This document shows positions 55,629 through 64,000 of a stretch of DNA of 64,000 bases, piece by piece. Origin of the DNA: Rhodoferax antarcticus ANT.BR (lineage in GTDB: Bacteria > Pseudomonadota > Gammaproteobacteria > Burkholderiales > Burkholderiaceae_C). The DNA lies in contig NZ_MSYM01000007.1 of the NCBI RefSeq assembly GCF_001938565.1, positions 1 to 64,000 of the forward strand, given 5' to 3'. The translations under genes were made by a program, and so were the position numbers. Below the pieces are notes generated by a model. It was given only the letters and a program-made list of their open reading frames with translations. It did not search any database and was not told the origin of the DNA. Each line of letters opens with the position of its first letter. Position 1 is the stretch's first letter.

Positions 55629-56585
55629 TTACACCGTTGCTCCGGCGTTCGGGTCGTTCGGGTCGGTGTCTTTTTTGGCACCCGAGCTCTTGACCAGGTC
55701 TTCACGCTCAATGCCCAGCCACATGACGATGGAAGCGGCAACAAAGACCGATGAATAGATGCCAAACAAAATGCCGATAGTCAGTGCCAGCGCAAAGTAA
55801 TGCAGCGTGGCACCGCCAAAAAGCAGCATGGACAGCACCATCATTTGCGTGGAGCCATGCGTGATGATGGTGCGACTGATGGTAGAGGTGATGGCGTTAT
55901 TGATGATTTCCACCGTGCTCATCTTGCGGTAGCGGCGAAAGTTCTCACGAATCCGGTCAAAGATAACCACCGACTCGTTCACCGAGTAGCCTAGCACCGC
56001 CAGCACCGCCGCCAATACGGGCAGCGAGAACTCCCACTGGAAAAATGCAAAAAAGCCCAGAATAATGATCACATCGTGCAGGTTGGCGATGATGGCCGCG
56101 ACGGCAAATTTCCACTCAAAGCGTATCGCGAGGTAGATCATGATGCCGACCACCACAAACGCCAGCGCCTTCAACCCGTCTGCCGCCAATTCGTCGCCCA
56201 CCTGCGGGCCGACGTACTCGGCGCGTCGCATGGTGGCACCCGCATCCACTGCCTGCAATGCGGCCATGACCTGATTGCTTTGCTGTGCAGAGGTGACGCC
56301 CTTGCGCACAGGCAGACGGATCAGCACATCACGGGCGCTACCAAAGTTTTGCACCTGAGCATCTTCAAACCCAAGCTTGGCCACGGTGTCGCGCACCGCA
56401 CCTACATCGGCAGGCTGGCTGTAGGTCACCTCCAGCAGGGTGCCGCCAGTGAACTCGACTGACAGATGCAATCCGCGCGAGAAAAGGAAAAAAACGGCTG
56501 CCAGGAACGTGACCAGCGAGACCACGTTGAACGCCAACGCATGGCGCATGAACGGGATGTCACGCTTGATTCTAAAAAATTCCAT
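55629..56585 (-). CDS. secF: protein translocase subunit SecF
   Basis: 318 residues, six membrane helices with a periplasmic loop after the first. It is the SecDF partner that uses the proton gradient to finish protein translocation. R-D-I-P-F-M-R near residue 8, F-T-G-G-T-L-L-E near residue 45, A-V-L-A-V-L-G-Y-S-V-N-E-S-V-V-I-F-D-R-I-R-E-N-F near 190-213, the SecF signature, and T-L-I/T-R-T-I-I-T-H-G-S-T-Q near 240. Only 11 bp from secD; clearly one operon yajC-secD-secF. Confidence 0.97.
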   Translation of the reverse strand: MEFFRIKRDIPFMRHALAFNVVSLVTFLAAVFFLFSRGLHLSVEFTGGTLLEVTYSQPADVGAVRDTVAKLGFEDAQVQNFGSARDVLIRLPVRKGVTSAQQSNQVMAALQAVDAGATMRRAEYVGPQVGDELAADGLKALAFVVVGIMIYLAIRFEWKFAVAAIIANLHDVIIILGFFAFFQWEFSLPVLAAVLAVLGYSVNESVVIFDRIRENFRRYRKMSTVEIINNAITSTISRTIITHGSTQMMVLSMLLFGGATLHYFALALTIGILFGIYSSVFVAASIVMWLGIEREDLVKSSGAKKDTDPNDPNAGATV

Positions 56586-56596
56586 GGTTGCTTTCC

Positions 56597-58477
56597 TTAC
56601 TTAGCCTTGATGGCAGTTCCGGAGTCAGGCCGCCAGATCGTACCGATTGACACCGTTTTAAGCCGATTTTTGCGCCCGTACCAGAAATTGACCACACCAC
56701 GTGAGAAAAACACGCCGGAAAACATGCTGGTCATGATACCCAAACAATGCACCACTGCAAAGCCACGCACTGGCCCGGAACCAAAGGCCAGCAAGGCCAG
56801 ACCGGCGATCAGGGTGGTGATGTTGGAGTCGAAAATGGTGGCCCAGGCGCGCTCGTACCCGGTGTGAATGGCTGCCTGCGCCGAGGCCCCACCGCGCAGT
56901 TCTTCACGGATGCGCTCGTTGATCAGCACGTTGGCGTCAATCGCCATACCCAGCACCAGCGCCATGGCCGCCATACCTGGCAAAGTCAGGGTGGCTTGCA
57001 GCATGGACAACACCGCCACCAGAAGCAACAGGTTGAACGCCAGCGCCACGCTGGAGAACACGCCAAACAGCATGTAATACAAACACATGAACACCGCTAC
57101 CGCCAGAAAGCCCCAGGTGACGCTGTTAAAACCCTTGGCGATGTTTTCCGCACCGAGACTCGGGCCAATGGTGGTTTCCTCAATGATCTCCATCGGGGCT
57201 GCCAGCGAGCCCGACCGCAGCAGCAAGGAGGTGTCATTGGCTTCCATGGTGGTCATGCGGCCCGAGATCTGTACGCGCCCGCCACCGATCTCGTCACGAA
57301 TCACCGGCGCTGTCACCACCTCACCCTTGCCTTTTTCAAACAGCAAAATGGCCATGCGCTTGCCGACGTTCTCACGCGTCACATCGCGAAAGATGCGGGT
57401 GCCCTTGGCATCCAGATTCAGGTTGACGGTAGGCTCTTGCGTCTGGCCATCAAAGCCAGGCTGGGCGTCGGTCAAGTTCTCGCCGGTCAGGATGACCTGT
57501 TTCTTCACAATCACCGGCTGGCCATCGCGCTCCAGATAACGCTCAGAGCCCAGTGGCACCATGCCGGTACCCGCCTCGGCAGCCCGTGCCTCGGCACTTT
57601 CATCGACCATGCGCACTTCCAGCGTAGCGGTACGGCCCAGAATGTCCTTGGCCTTGGCGGTATCCTGCACGCCCGGCAACTGCACCACGATGCGGTCCAG
57701 CCCTTGCTGCTGGATCACCGGCTCGGCCACACCCAGCTCGTTGATCCGGTTGTGCAGGGTGGTGATGTTTTGCTTGAGGGCCTGATCCTGAATGCGCCGT
57801 GCCGCGTCAGACTTGATGGACGCGGTCAGCTTAAAGTCGGTCCCGTCCGCGGTCTCGACGGTTTGCAGATCGGTAAATTGGTCCTGAAAAACCGCTTGCG
57901 CAGCGGCCATCGTGGCGGTATCGCGAAACTTGACCTCAATCGTCTGACCTTCTCGGCTGATACCGCTGTGGCGGATATTTTTCTCGCGCAGGGTGGTGCG
58001 CACATCACCCGCCAAAGACTCAGCGCGTTTGGTCAGCGCCGCCTGCATGTCCACCTGCAACATGAAGTGCACCCCACCGCGCAAATCCAGGCCGAGGTAC
58101 ATCGGAGACGCATGCAGCGCGGTCAGCCAGGCGGGGGAGCGTGAGACCAGATTGAGCGCCACCACGAAGTTTGGATTGGTAGGGTCGGGCACCAAGGCCT
58201 TTTGAATCGCGTCCTTCGCCTTGAGCTGGGCGTCGGTGGTGCTCAGGCGTATCTTGATCGACGCACCCTCCAGCACCACCTGATCAGGCTCGATAGCGGC
58301 TGATGTCAGTGCGGCCTCTACCTGCGCCAAGGTACTGGCATCCACTTTGACCAGCGTCTTGATTGAGGACACCTGCACGGCTGGCGATTCGCCAAAAAAA
58401 TTGGGCAGCGCATACAAGCCAGCCACCACCATTGCGATCAAGATGACCACATACTTCCAAACCGGGTAACGATTCAT
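56597..58477 (-). CDS. secD: protein translocase subunit SecD
   Basis: 626 residues. One N-terminal membrane helix (Y-V-V-I-L-I-A-M-V-V-A-G-L-Y-A-L-P-N), a large periplasmic P1 region with L-G-L-D-L-R-G-G-V-H-F near residue 128, and five C-terminal helices with the signature A-L-V-L-G-M-A-I-D-A-N-V-L-I-N-E-R-I-R-E-E near residues 511-530. The D in M-A-I-D-A-N contributes to the proton path. Length and order match E. coli (615). 50 bp downstream of yajC on the minus strand. Confidence 0.97.
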   Translation of the reverse strand: MNRYPVWKYVVILIAMVVAGLYALPNFFGESPAVQVSSIKTLVKVDASTLAQVEAALTSAAIEPDQVVLEGASIKIRLSTTDAQLKAKDAIQKALVPDPTNPNFVVALNLVSRSPAWLTALHASPMYLGLDLRGGVHFMLQVDMQAALTKRAESLAGDVRTTLREKNIRHSGISREGQTIEVKFRDTATMAAAQAVFQDQFTDLQTVETADGTDFKLTASIKSDAARRIQDQALKQNITTLHNRINELGVAEPVIQQQGLDRIVVQLPGVQDTAKAKDILGRTATLEVRMVDESAEARAAEAGTGMVPLGSERYLERDGQPVIVKKQVILTGENLTDAQPGFDGQTQEPTVNLNLDAKGTRIFRDVTRENVGKRMAILLFEKGKGEVVTAPVIRDEIGGGRVQISGRMTTMEANDTSLLLRSGSLAAPMEIIEETTIGPSLGAENIAKGFNSVTWGFLAVAVFMCLYYMLFGVFSSVALAFNLLLLVAVLSMLQATLTLPGMAAMALVLGMAIDANVLINERIREELRGGASAQAAIHTGYERAWATIFDSNITTLIAGLALLAFGSGPVRGFAVVHCLGIMTSMFSGVFFSRGVVNFWYGRKNRLKTVSIGTIWRPDSGTAIKAK

Positions 58478-58527
58478 GACCGCCCTTCAGAGAACAAACT
58501 GCCAGCCAGCGCCAACGTCAAGCCAAA

Positions 58528-58854
58528 TTATTTGATGGAGCCTTTGGGCAGCACCTGAACGACTGCGCTGCGCTGCAGCTGCACTTCAACACCATTAGCG
58601 ATCTCGACGCTGAGAAAGCCGTCAGTGAGCTTGGTCACCTTGCCGAGCAAACCACCAGAGGTGACCACTTCATCCCCTTTGCCAAGGGCTTCGACCATGT
58701 TTTTGTGCTCCTTGGCCTTTTTCATTTGCGGGCGAATCATCACAAAATACAGCACCACAAACATCAAAACCAAGGGCAGCATGCCCATCAGGGAAGATTG
58801 CATGTCGCCGCCAGCGGCAGGCGCGACTTGCGCAAAAGCAGAGGAAATAAACAC
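58528..58854 (-). CDS. yajC: preprotein translocase subunit YajC
   Basis: 108 residues from the GTG at 58854, which has GGAG eight bases upstream; an in-frame extension to 58902 exists but lacks such a site. Single membrane helix L-P-L-V-L-M-F-V-V-L-Y-F-V-M-I-R-P-Q-M-K-K-A-K-E-H near residues 27-50, then a basic cytoplasmic part with L-G-K-G-D-E-V-V-T-S-G-G-L-L-G-K-V, the YajC signature. Accessory subunit of SecDF. Confidence 0.96.
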   Translation of the reverse strand: MFISSAFAQVAPAAGGDMQSSLMGMLPLVLMFVVLYFVMIRPQMKKAKEHKNMVEALGKGDEVVTSGGLLGKVTKLTDGFLSVEIANGVEVQLQRSAVVQVLPKGSIK

Positions 58855-59143
58855 AAGTAACTCCAGATTTTTGATCGGTTGAAAAACAAAGCGCCCAACC
58901 AAAACGCCTGAAAAAGCGTCGGCAAGCTAACTTCTGATTGTATGCGGCACCCGTTGAGAGGCCAACTCCCCTAGATGTTTTCCGCAATACCTGCCAGTAC
59001 TAGAGCCATTTCGACCCCAAGCGGCACCACGTGCGTTCAAGTCGTCCATGCTTCTGGGTTGGCTTAGGGCACAAAAGCAGGCAACCCGCACGTTCAACAC
59101 ACCGCGCAAACACGCGCCGCCAGGCACAATATGAATATATAAG

Positions 59144-59200
59144 AAAAATGGCTCTAGCCCTTGTGCATAAAGCGCCGAAAGCTATATTTACTATAGCGTT
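59144..59200 (-). repeat. dispersed repeat, intergenic copy beside cheV
   Basis: Minus-strand cores ATAGCTTTCGGCGC and GCACAAGGGCTAGAGCC, preceded by CGCTATAGTAAAT. It lies in the 361-bp gap between yajC and cheV. The rest of that gap (58855-59143) shows no gene; a frame at 58927-59127 has no family resemblance. The gap should contain the yajC-secDF promoter. Confidence 0.88.
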
Positions 59201-59215
59201 CTAGATAGCTTCCAA

Positions 59216-60166
59216 TCAGCGGCTCAAGACTTTTCGAATCGCCTGCGCCAGCTCTTCGGCAACAAACTTGGCCACATAACCATCGGCACCTACCTTGCGC
59301 ACATGGTCTTCGTTGGTGGCACCCGTAAGTGATGAGTGGATCACCACCGGCAAGCCGCTGAAACGCGGGTCTTGTTTGATATTGCGCGTCAGGGTGAAGC
59401 CGTCCATCTCGGGCATTTCCAGGTCGGTCAGCACCAGGGCGACCTTGTCGCGAATGGTTTTGCCTTGCGACTCGGCATCAGATGCCATCGCCTTGAGGCG
59501 GTTCCAGGCTTCCAGGCCGGTTTTGGTCATGATGAAGGGCGCATCCATGGATTTGAGCCCCTGCTCGATCATCATGCGCGCCACCGCAGAGTCATCAGCG
59601 GCCAGAATCACGGTGCCTGGGGGCAGATGCAGCTTGTCACTCACCTCGACATTGTCGGCATGCTGCTCAGGGAACACGTCGCGCAGAATCTGCTCCACGT
59701 CCAACACCTGCGCCAGGCGGGTGTTTTCGGCATTGCCGTCCAGGCGGGCAATGCTGGTCACCAAACCGCCGCCCCGGCCTTCGGCGGAGAGCACATGCTT
59801 CCACTCCAGCCGCACGATTTCATTGACCTCTTCCACCGCAAACGCCTGCGTGGTGCGGGCAAACTCGGTCACCAGCAAAATGCCCAGACCCTTGGTGGGG
59901 TTGGTGCCGACAATTTGCGGCAGATTGATCACGGTGATCATCTGGCCACGGATATTGGCCACCCCCATCACCGCCGGTGGCGAGTTCACCATCGCGGTGA
60001 TCTCGGGCATGACCAAAATCTCGCGCACTTTAAAGACGTTGATGCCAAACAGTTCGCGCCGATCGGTGCCAGGGGCCTCGCCCAGACGAAACAGCAGCAA
60101 CTCAAACATGCTGTTGCCTGCCAAGTTGGTCCGCTCGTCAATGTCGCGCATGCTCGATTTGTTCAT
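59216..60166 (-). CDS. cheV: chemotaxis coupling protein CheV
   Basis: 316 residues from the ATG at 60166. N-terminal CheW-like domain (residues ~20-165: F-E-L-L-L-F-R-L, I-N-V-F-K-V-R-E-I, G-V-A-N-I-R-G-Q-M-I-T-V-I-N-L) and C-terminal receiver domain (residues ~190-316: I-L-A-A-D-D-S-A-V-A-R, phospho-Asp in V-L-T-D-L-E-M-P-E-M-D-G, and Y-V-A-K-F). CheV couples receptors to CheA and adapts by phosphorylation. The last Lys of the receiver is kept but in A-K-F not A-K-P. 65 bp downstream of mltA's stop side on the same strand. Confidence 0.94.
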   Translation of the reverse strand: MNKSSMRDIDERTNLAGNSMFELLLFRLGEAPGTDRRELFGINVFKVREILVMPEITAMVNSPPAVMGVANIRGQMITVINLPQIVGTNPTKGLGILLVTEFARTTQAFAVEEVNEIVRLEWKHVLSAEGRGGGLVTSIARLDGNAENTRLAQVLDVEQILRDVFPEQHADNVEVSDKLHLPPGTVILAADDSAVARMMIEQGLKSMDAPFIMTKTGLEAWNRLKAMASDAESQGKTIRDKVALVLTDLEMPEMDGFTLTRNIKQDPRFSGLPVVIHSSLTGATNEDHVRKVGADGYVAKFVAEELAQAIRKVLSR

Positions 60167-60231
60167 GATGTGTCGTGTTGGAGATGGTTCGGTGAATCCG
60201 CGACCTGCATTCAATGGTAACGCCATTGCCG

Positions 60232-61428
60232 CTACTTTGGCCACAACACCCAGAGCCTGAGCGGCTGTTTGAGTCGACCTGCCAAGTCGCCCGCCTGAGC
60301 GCCCCAGCCTACAAAATAATCGGCTCGCACGGCGCCAACAATGGCGCTGCCAGTGTCTTGTGCCATCACCAACCGTTGCAAAGACAGATTAGGCCCCTCG
60401 GAGGCCAGCCAGACCGGCGTGCCATAGGGAATGCTGTTGGGGTCCACGGCAATCGAGCGCCCGGGCGTCAATGGCACACCTTGCGCGCCGCGCGGCCCAA
60501 AGCCCGCATCAAACTCACCCAAAGCTTCTTCCTTGAAAAACACCAAGCGCGGGTTTTGCCACAGCAACTCATTCACCCGCTGCGGGTTTCGATTGATCCA
60601 TGCGCGAATGCCGGGCCAAGTGGCGTCACGCACTTCACCACGATCGAGTAGCCAGCGGCCAATACTCTGATACGGCTGGCCGTTGTGCCCGGCATAGGCT
60701 AGGCGCACCAGACGCTGTTGGCCATCAGGCTCGGTCACACGCATCCGCCCGGAGCCCTGGATTTGCAGCAGCATGGCATCCACCGGGTCCGCCAAATAGA
60801 CCAATTCCCGCCCCTGCAACGCCGCCTGCGCCTGGGGCAGGGTTTCGGCATCGCGGCGGTTGAACCAGGGTTTGCCAGGACTCAGGCCTGCTGGAAGCTG
60901 GTACAAAGGTGTGTTGGAACCATCGCCCGGCTGGCGCCGCGCAGCGAATTCAGGCTCAAAATAGGCGGTTAGCAAGCCCAACGCCTGACCGCCCTGCAGC
61001 GGCTCGACCCGGTACGGCTGCAAGCGCGACTGCAGCCAGGCACGTTGCATCGCGTTATCCCCAATGCTCAAGCGCCGTACCTCGGGGCACAGCGACGCAA
61101 AAACCGCACCCGGGCGCTCGCAGCTTTTCAGCCAGGCGTTCCACGCTTCAAACAGCGCATCACTGTCAAAGCCCGGCAGCTCAGTCCAAGGCACCGGCAC
61201 CCAGCGGCTGTTGCGCTGCAAGATGACCGGGCCCGTACTACCCGCATAGTCAGGCGCCACGCCAGTGCCGGGCGCTGGGCTCGCAGGCGTTGGCCATGCC
61301 TGTGGCGTGCTCGTGCCGGGGACTGATTCCGGCACACTGGCGCAGGCACCCAACAAGGCCAGCGCCAGTGCCGCAGCTGGGCGCGCCAAGAAAAGCTGCA
61401 GGCAGCGCAGCACGCCTTGATGTCTCAT
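60232..61428 (-). CDS. mltA: membrane-bound lytic murein transglycosylase A
   Basis: 398 residues. Lipoprotein signal with Arg-containing start, hydrophobic A-A-A-L-A-L-A-L-L-G-A-C lipobox (Cys ~29), so anchored in the outer membrane. MltA domain: L-T-A-Y-F-E-P-E near residue 153, then P-L-Y-Q-L-P, and in the 3D domain F-F-K-E-E-A, G-V-P-L-T-P-G-R-S-I-A-V-D near 320, Q-D-T-G-S-A-I-V-G-A-V-R-A-D-Y-F-V-G, with the catalytic Asp in the A-Q-D-T-G region. It makes 1,6-anhydromuramyl ends in peptidoglycan. Overlaps the amidase gene by 4 bp. Confidence 0.95.
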   Translation of the reverse strand: MRHQGVLRCLQLFLARPAAALALALLGACASVPESVPGTSTPQAWPTPASPAPGTGVAPDYAGSTGPVILQRNSRWVPVPWTELPGFDSDALFEAWNAWLKSCERPGAVFASLCPEVRRLSIGDNAMQRAWLQSRLQPYRVEPLQGGQALGLLTAYFEPEFAARRQPGDGSNTPLYQLPAGLSPGKPWFNRRDAETLPQAQAALQGRELVYLADPVDAMLLQIQGSGRMRVTEPDGQQRLVRLAYAGHNGQPYQSIGRWLLDRGEVRDATWPGIRAWINRNPQRVNELLWQNPRLVFFKEEALGEFDAGFGPRGAQGVPLTPGRSIAVDPNSIPYGTPVWLASEGPNLSLQRLVMAQDTGSAIVGAVRADYFVGWGAQAGDLAGRLKQPLRLWVLWPK

Positions 61429-62285
61429 AAAACCCGATGCTCCAGCGCGGGCAGACGGCTGCGCCAGGCGTTCAGCAGCGCAAAGTCCAGATCCGCCATG
61501 ACCACCCCAGCCTGCTGCGCGCGCTGCGCCAGCACCTTACCCCAGGGGTCAATCAGCATGGACTGGCCCCAAGTCTGGCGACCATTTTCATGCTCGCCAC
61601 CTTGCGCGGCGGCGACTACAAAGGCCAGGTTTTCGATGGCTCGGGCGCGCAGCAATACCTCCCAATGCGTCTGACCGGTGGTGTAGGTGAAGGCACTGGG
61701 CACCAGCAGCAGGTGCGCTCCGGCGCTGGCGTAAGCCCGGTAGAGCTCGGCAAAACGCAGGTCATAACACACACTCAAACCGATGCGCCAGCGCTGGCCA
61801 TCGCGTGCATCCAAGTCAAACGTGGTGGGCTGGGTACCCGCCAGCAGCACGCTTGACTCGTCATAGTGCTCCACACCGTTGTCAAAGCGAAACAGATGCA
61901 TCTTGTCGTAGCGCGCCACGCAGTCGCCGTCGGGCGAAAACACCAGGCTGCTGTTGCAAACGCGCTGGGGTGGGGCGCTGGCATCGGGCGCGTCAGGCGC
62001 GCAAGCCCCATCAGCCCCATCGGGCACCAGCGGCAGGGTGCCGCCCACCAACCACAGGCCCTCTTCACGGGCTGCATGCGCCAAAAACTGCTGGATTGGC
62101 CCGTGACCATAGGTCTCGGCAATGGCCAGCTTGTCGGCATCCTGCTTGCCCATCAGGCAAAAGTACTCGGGCAGTACCGCCAACTCGGCGCCCGCTTGCG
62201 CTGCCTCACGCAACAACGCACGCGCTTGTTGCAGGTTGGCCTGCAGCTGGGTGCCAGACACCATCTGGATGGCAGCGACTTTCAT
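61425..62285 (-). CDS. nitrilase-superfamily carbon-nitrogen hydrolase (Nit-type)
   Basis: 286 residues from the ATG at 62285. The Glu-Lys-Cys triad is visible: L-P-E-Y-F near residue 40, Y-D-K-M-H-L-F near residue 130, and V-C-Y-D-L-R-F-A near residue 172. The layout and V-P-S-A-F-T-Y-T-T-G-Q-T-H-W-E match Nit1/Nit2-like proteins that hydrolyse deaminated glutathione or omega-amides, rather than nitrilases proper. Both overlaps (with mltA and with the yhdP-like gene, 4 bp each) show a single operon. Likely metabolite repair in the cytoplasm. Confidence 0.92.
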   Translation of the reverse strand: MKVAAIQMVSGTQLQANLQQARALLREAAQAGAELAVLPEYFCLMGKQDADKLAIAETYGHGPIQQFLAHAAREEGLWLVGGTLPLVPDGADGACAPDAPDASAPPQRVCNSSLVFSPDGDCVARYDKMHLFRFDNGVEHYDESSVLLAGTQPTTFDLDARDGQRWRIGLSVCYDLRFAELYRAYASAGAHLLLVPSAFTYTTGQTHWEVLLRARAIENLAFVVAAAQGGEHENGRQTWGQSMLIDPWGKVLAQRAQQAGVVMADLDFALLNAWRSRLPALEHRVL

Positions 62286-64000
62286 GGGGTGGGCTCCTTG
62301 TTCGGCTCGGTAATAGTTGCGCCACTGGCCGAGGGTTTGCGTTTGATCTTGGTCACCTGGGGATCAGCCCAGGAGCCGTCAACATGAAACTCCTGGGTGG
62401 CGGACTCGGTCAGTGGTCGGCGCAGGAACATCTGCGCCAGAAACGTGCCCAGACCAACCGCCGGGTTGATCACCGTGGCGATCAGTGAGGCGGTGCCGGC
62501 ATTGATTTCGGGCACCACCACCACCTTCAGGTCTTGCGTTTCACGGGCGATATCGGCAGAGCCTTCCATCAGCACCGCCGCGTTGACACCTTTCATCTGC
62601 AGGTTGTTGGTGCGGGCAATGCCTTTGTCCAGCGTGACATCACCGCGCACAAAGTCAAAGGCAAAACCGTGGCTGAAGACATCGCGAAAATCCAGCACGA
62701 GGCGCCTTGGCAAGGCTTGCAGGCTGAGCACACCCAGCAGCTTGGCCAAGCCGGGGTCGGCCTTGAGAAACTGACCCGACGCCACATCCACCGTAAACGC
62801 GCCGCCCAGGCTTGGATAGTCCGGCTTGAAGGGCGAACCAATCCACGCAACCTGGCCTTGCATCTTGCCACTAGCGCGGCGGATCACCTCGTTCATGCCA
62901 AAGCGGCTGAGCAGCTTGCCACCGTCGGTCATACTGAGCGTGAAATTGAGTACCGTGCGCCGCCGCTCGGCACCGCCTGGCGCTGCGCTCGCCGCCTGGG
63001 CGTTGATGCGGGTCCAGTTGCCCTGCGTGGTCAGGGTCGCCTCAGGGGTGATCAGGTTGAGTTTATTCAGCCGCCACTCGCGCGCGGCACCTGCGCCTGA
63101 AGCCGCTGCGGCGCGGTTGACCGCGTCCACCTCGAGGCGCCCCAGACGCTTGCCGCGCAGCTCAAAGTCGTCCACCACAATATCCAGCGCCGGAATGCTG
63201 GCAGGCTGGGCATCCAGCAAGTCCTCAAACTCGTTGGCTGCGCTGGCTGCCAGCGTCAGACGTGACAGTCGGGCGAAGACGCGACCGCCACTGCCGGCCA
63301 CCGTGCCTTCACTGGGTTGGCGGTATTCCACATAACCACTGAGCTCGCTGGCTTCTACTTCACCGCGCCAAACCTGACCCTCGCGGCGCACACCCAGCAC
63401 CACCCGGCTAAATGCTTGCCCGCCCAGCGTCAGGCTGTCGGTGCGCACCGCCAGGAAGGTGGGCAAATAAGCCAACTCTGGCGCATTACCATTCGCTAGC
63501 ACCGAACCGAGCTGCAGCTGGCCGTTGAGCTGCGGCAGCGCCTCGCTCCAGGCGTCAGCATCGAACTGCCGCAATTTGACCCGGGCGCTGACCCCTTGCG
63601 CGGGTAAGGTAACGGCGTCCAGTTCGCTGGCGCCCAGCATCAGCACACCCCGCAGCACCCGCGGTGTCGCGCGGGACACATCACGCTCGTAAACCACGCG
63701 CGCCAGACCGTCCAAACTGAAGCTTAATTGGTCGCGCAACGCCGGTTTCTGGGCGCTGCCAGCGCTCAGCACGGCGGTCTGGTAGCGCAACGCCAGGCGA
63801 CTTGCGGCATCCTTTTGGAGCGGCGAAGGCAACGTCGATGCCAAACCCTGCAGGTCACTGGTGACCAACGTTTCCATCTGACCACGTTGCCAACCCAAGA
63901 CAACACTGTAAGCCGCCGTGCCGCTGGCAAAAGTCGCCAACCGCGACACCGCGCCCAACTCTTTGGCCTGGCGCAAACCCTCTGCCGTGGCGGCGCCCGT
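62282..64000 (-). CDS. YhdP-family AsmA-like envelope lipid-transport protein (5' part outside window)
   Basis: The C-terminal 572 residues of a much larger protein (relatives ~1250-1400); the frame remains open to base 64000. Beta-rich repeats typical of the YhdP/TIGR02099 group are seen, with L-G-G-Q-A-F-S-R, V-V-D-D-F-E-L-R-G-K-R-L-G-R-L near residue 290 of this part, G-G-A-F-T-V-D-V-A-S-G-Q-F-L-K-A-D-P-G, then L-D-F-R-D-V-F-S-H-G-F-A-F-D and P-A-V-G-L-G-T-F-L-A-Q. YhdP moves phospholipid between the membranes. Four-base overlap with the amidase gene. The yhdP-nitrilase order is standard in betaproteobacteria. Confidence 0.92.
   Translation of the reverse strand, partial: TGAATAEGLRQAKELGAVSRLATFASGTAAYSVVLGWQRGQMETLVTSDLQGLASTLPSPLQKDAASRLALRYQTAVLSAGSAQKPALRDQLSFSLDGLARVVYERDVSRATPRVLRGVLMLGASELDAVTLPAQGVSARVKLRQFDADAWSEALPQLNGQLQLGSVLANGNAPELAYLPTFLAVRTDSLTLGGQAFSRVVLGVRREGQVWRGEVEASELSGYVEYRQPSEGTVAGSGGRVFARLSRLTLAASAANEFEDLLDAQPASIPALDIVVDDFELRGKRLGRLEVDAVNRAAAASGAGAAREWRLNKLNLITPEATLTTQGNWTRINAQAASAAPGGAERRRTVLNFTLSMTDGGKLLSRFGMNEVIRRASGKMQGQVAWIGSPFKPDYPSLGGAFTVDVASGQFLKADPGLAKLLGVLSLQALPRRLVLDFRDVFSHGFAFDFVRGDVTLDKGIARTNNLQMKGVNAAVLMEGSADIARETQDLKVVVVPEINAGTASLIATVINPAVGLGTFLAQMFLRRPLTESATQEFHVDGSWADPQVTKIKRKPSASGATITEPNKEPTP

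Overview
The window comes from a betaproteobacterium, most likely a Comamonadaceae member near Rhodoferax/Polaromonas. The reasons are a GC-rich chromosome, the order ssb / MFS / uvrA, the tsaB-rimI-uracil-DNA glycosylase run, purE-purK-tsaC, def-fmt, yajC-secD-secF, a DUF1631 protein, smg next to dprA, and a short dispersed repeat recurring both between and inside genes. No rRNA, tRNA, CRISPR array, integrase or complete insertion sequence was seen.

Layout. 0-5.1 kb: ssb (cut by the window edge), an MFS exporter and uvrA. 5.1-8.3 kb: an AT-richer three-gene operon inserted at the uvrA 3' end. It encodes a HEPN protein with an R-x4-H motif, a ParA/MinD-like ATPase with the variant P-loop KGGVGRST, and a large P-loop NTPase. 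It is flanked by a 561-bp, 99.5% identical direct repeat of the uvrA 3' end, so the second copy is a headless uvrA fragment. This looks like an anti-phage or other conflict system I cannot assign to a named type, integrated by a Campbell-like event that rebuilt uvrA. 8.9-21 kb: CoA-transferase, pyrF, CDF transporter, family-4 uracil-DNA glycosylase, rimI, tsaB, EamA, GAF/HD-GYP, dacB, SemiSWEET, tsaC. 21-28 kb: purine genes purK, purE and a frameshifted purC, interrupted by cnoX, a PAS protein, an RHH protein, a DJ-1 protein and a split threonine/serine exporter.

28-37 kb is accessory and decaying: an FMN reductase and OsmC, two broken small genes, and a nitric-oxide response cluster (DUF2249, nnrS, nsrR, a serA-type dehydrogenase, hemerythrin, a DUF2249-cupin chimera) with a clear NsrR operator. 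A frameshifted DUF488 gene and an internally deleted DNA glycosylase-like gene follow. 37-44 kb: a YidE-type transporter, then fba, pckG and pyk. 44-50 kb: the wreck of a receiver/GGDEF gene, a chemotaxis-type module (MCP, CheY-like, Hpt), azlD beside a broken azlC, fmt and def. 50-64 kb: a LysM protein, frameshifted dprA, smg, DUF1631, secF, secD, yajC, cheV, mltA, a nitrilase-family amidase and the start of a yhdP-like gene.

Two patterns cut across the window. (1) A dispersed ~50-70 bp repeat with cores TAGCnnnnAGCGC and ATAAGGGCTnGAGGC occurs at least eleven times, several of them read in frame inside housekeeping genes. (2) An unusual number of genes carry single frameshifts (purC, dprA, DUF488, DUF7218-like, azlC) or have lost only their middles (DsbA-like, glycosylase-like, azlC, receiver/GGDEF). 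This may be real decay or assembly error, and raw reads would decide it.
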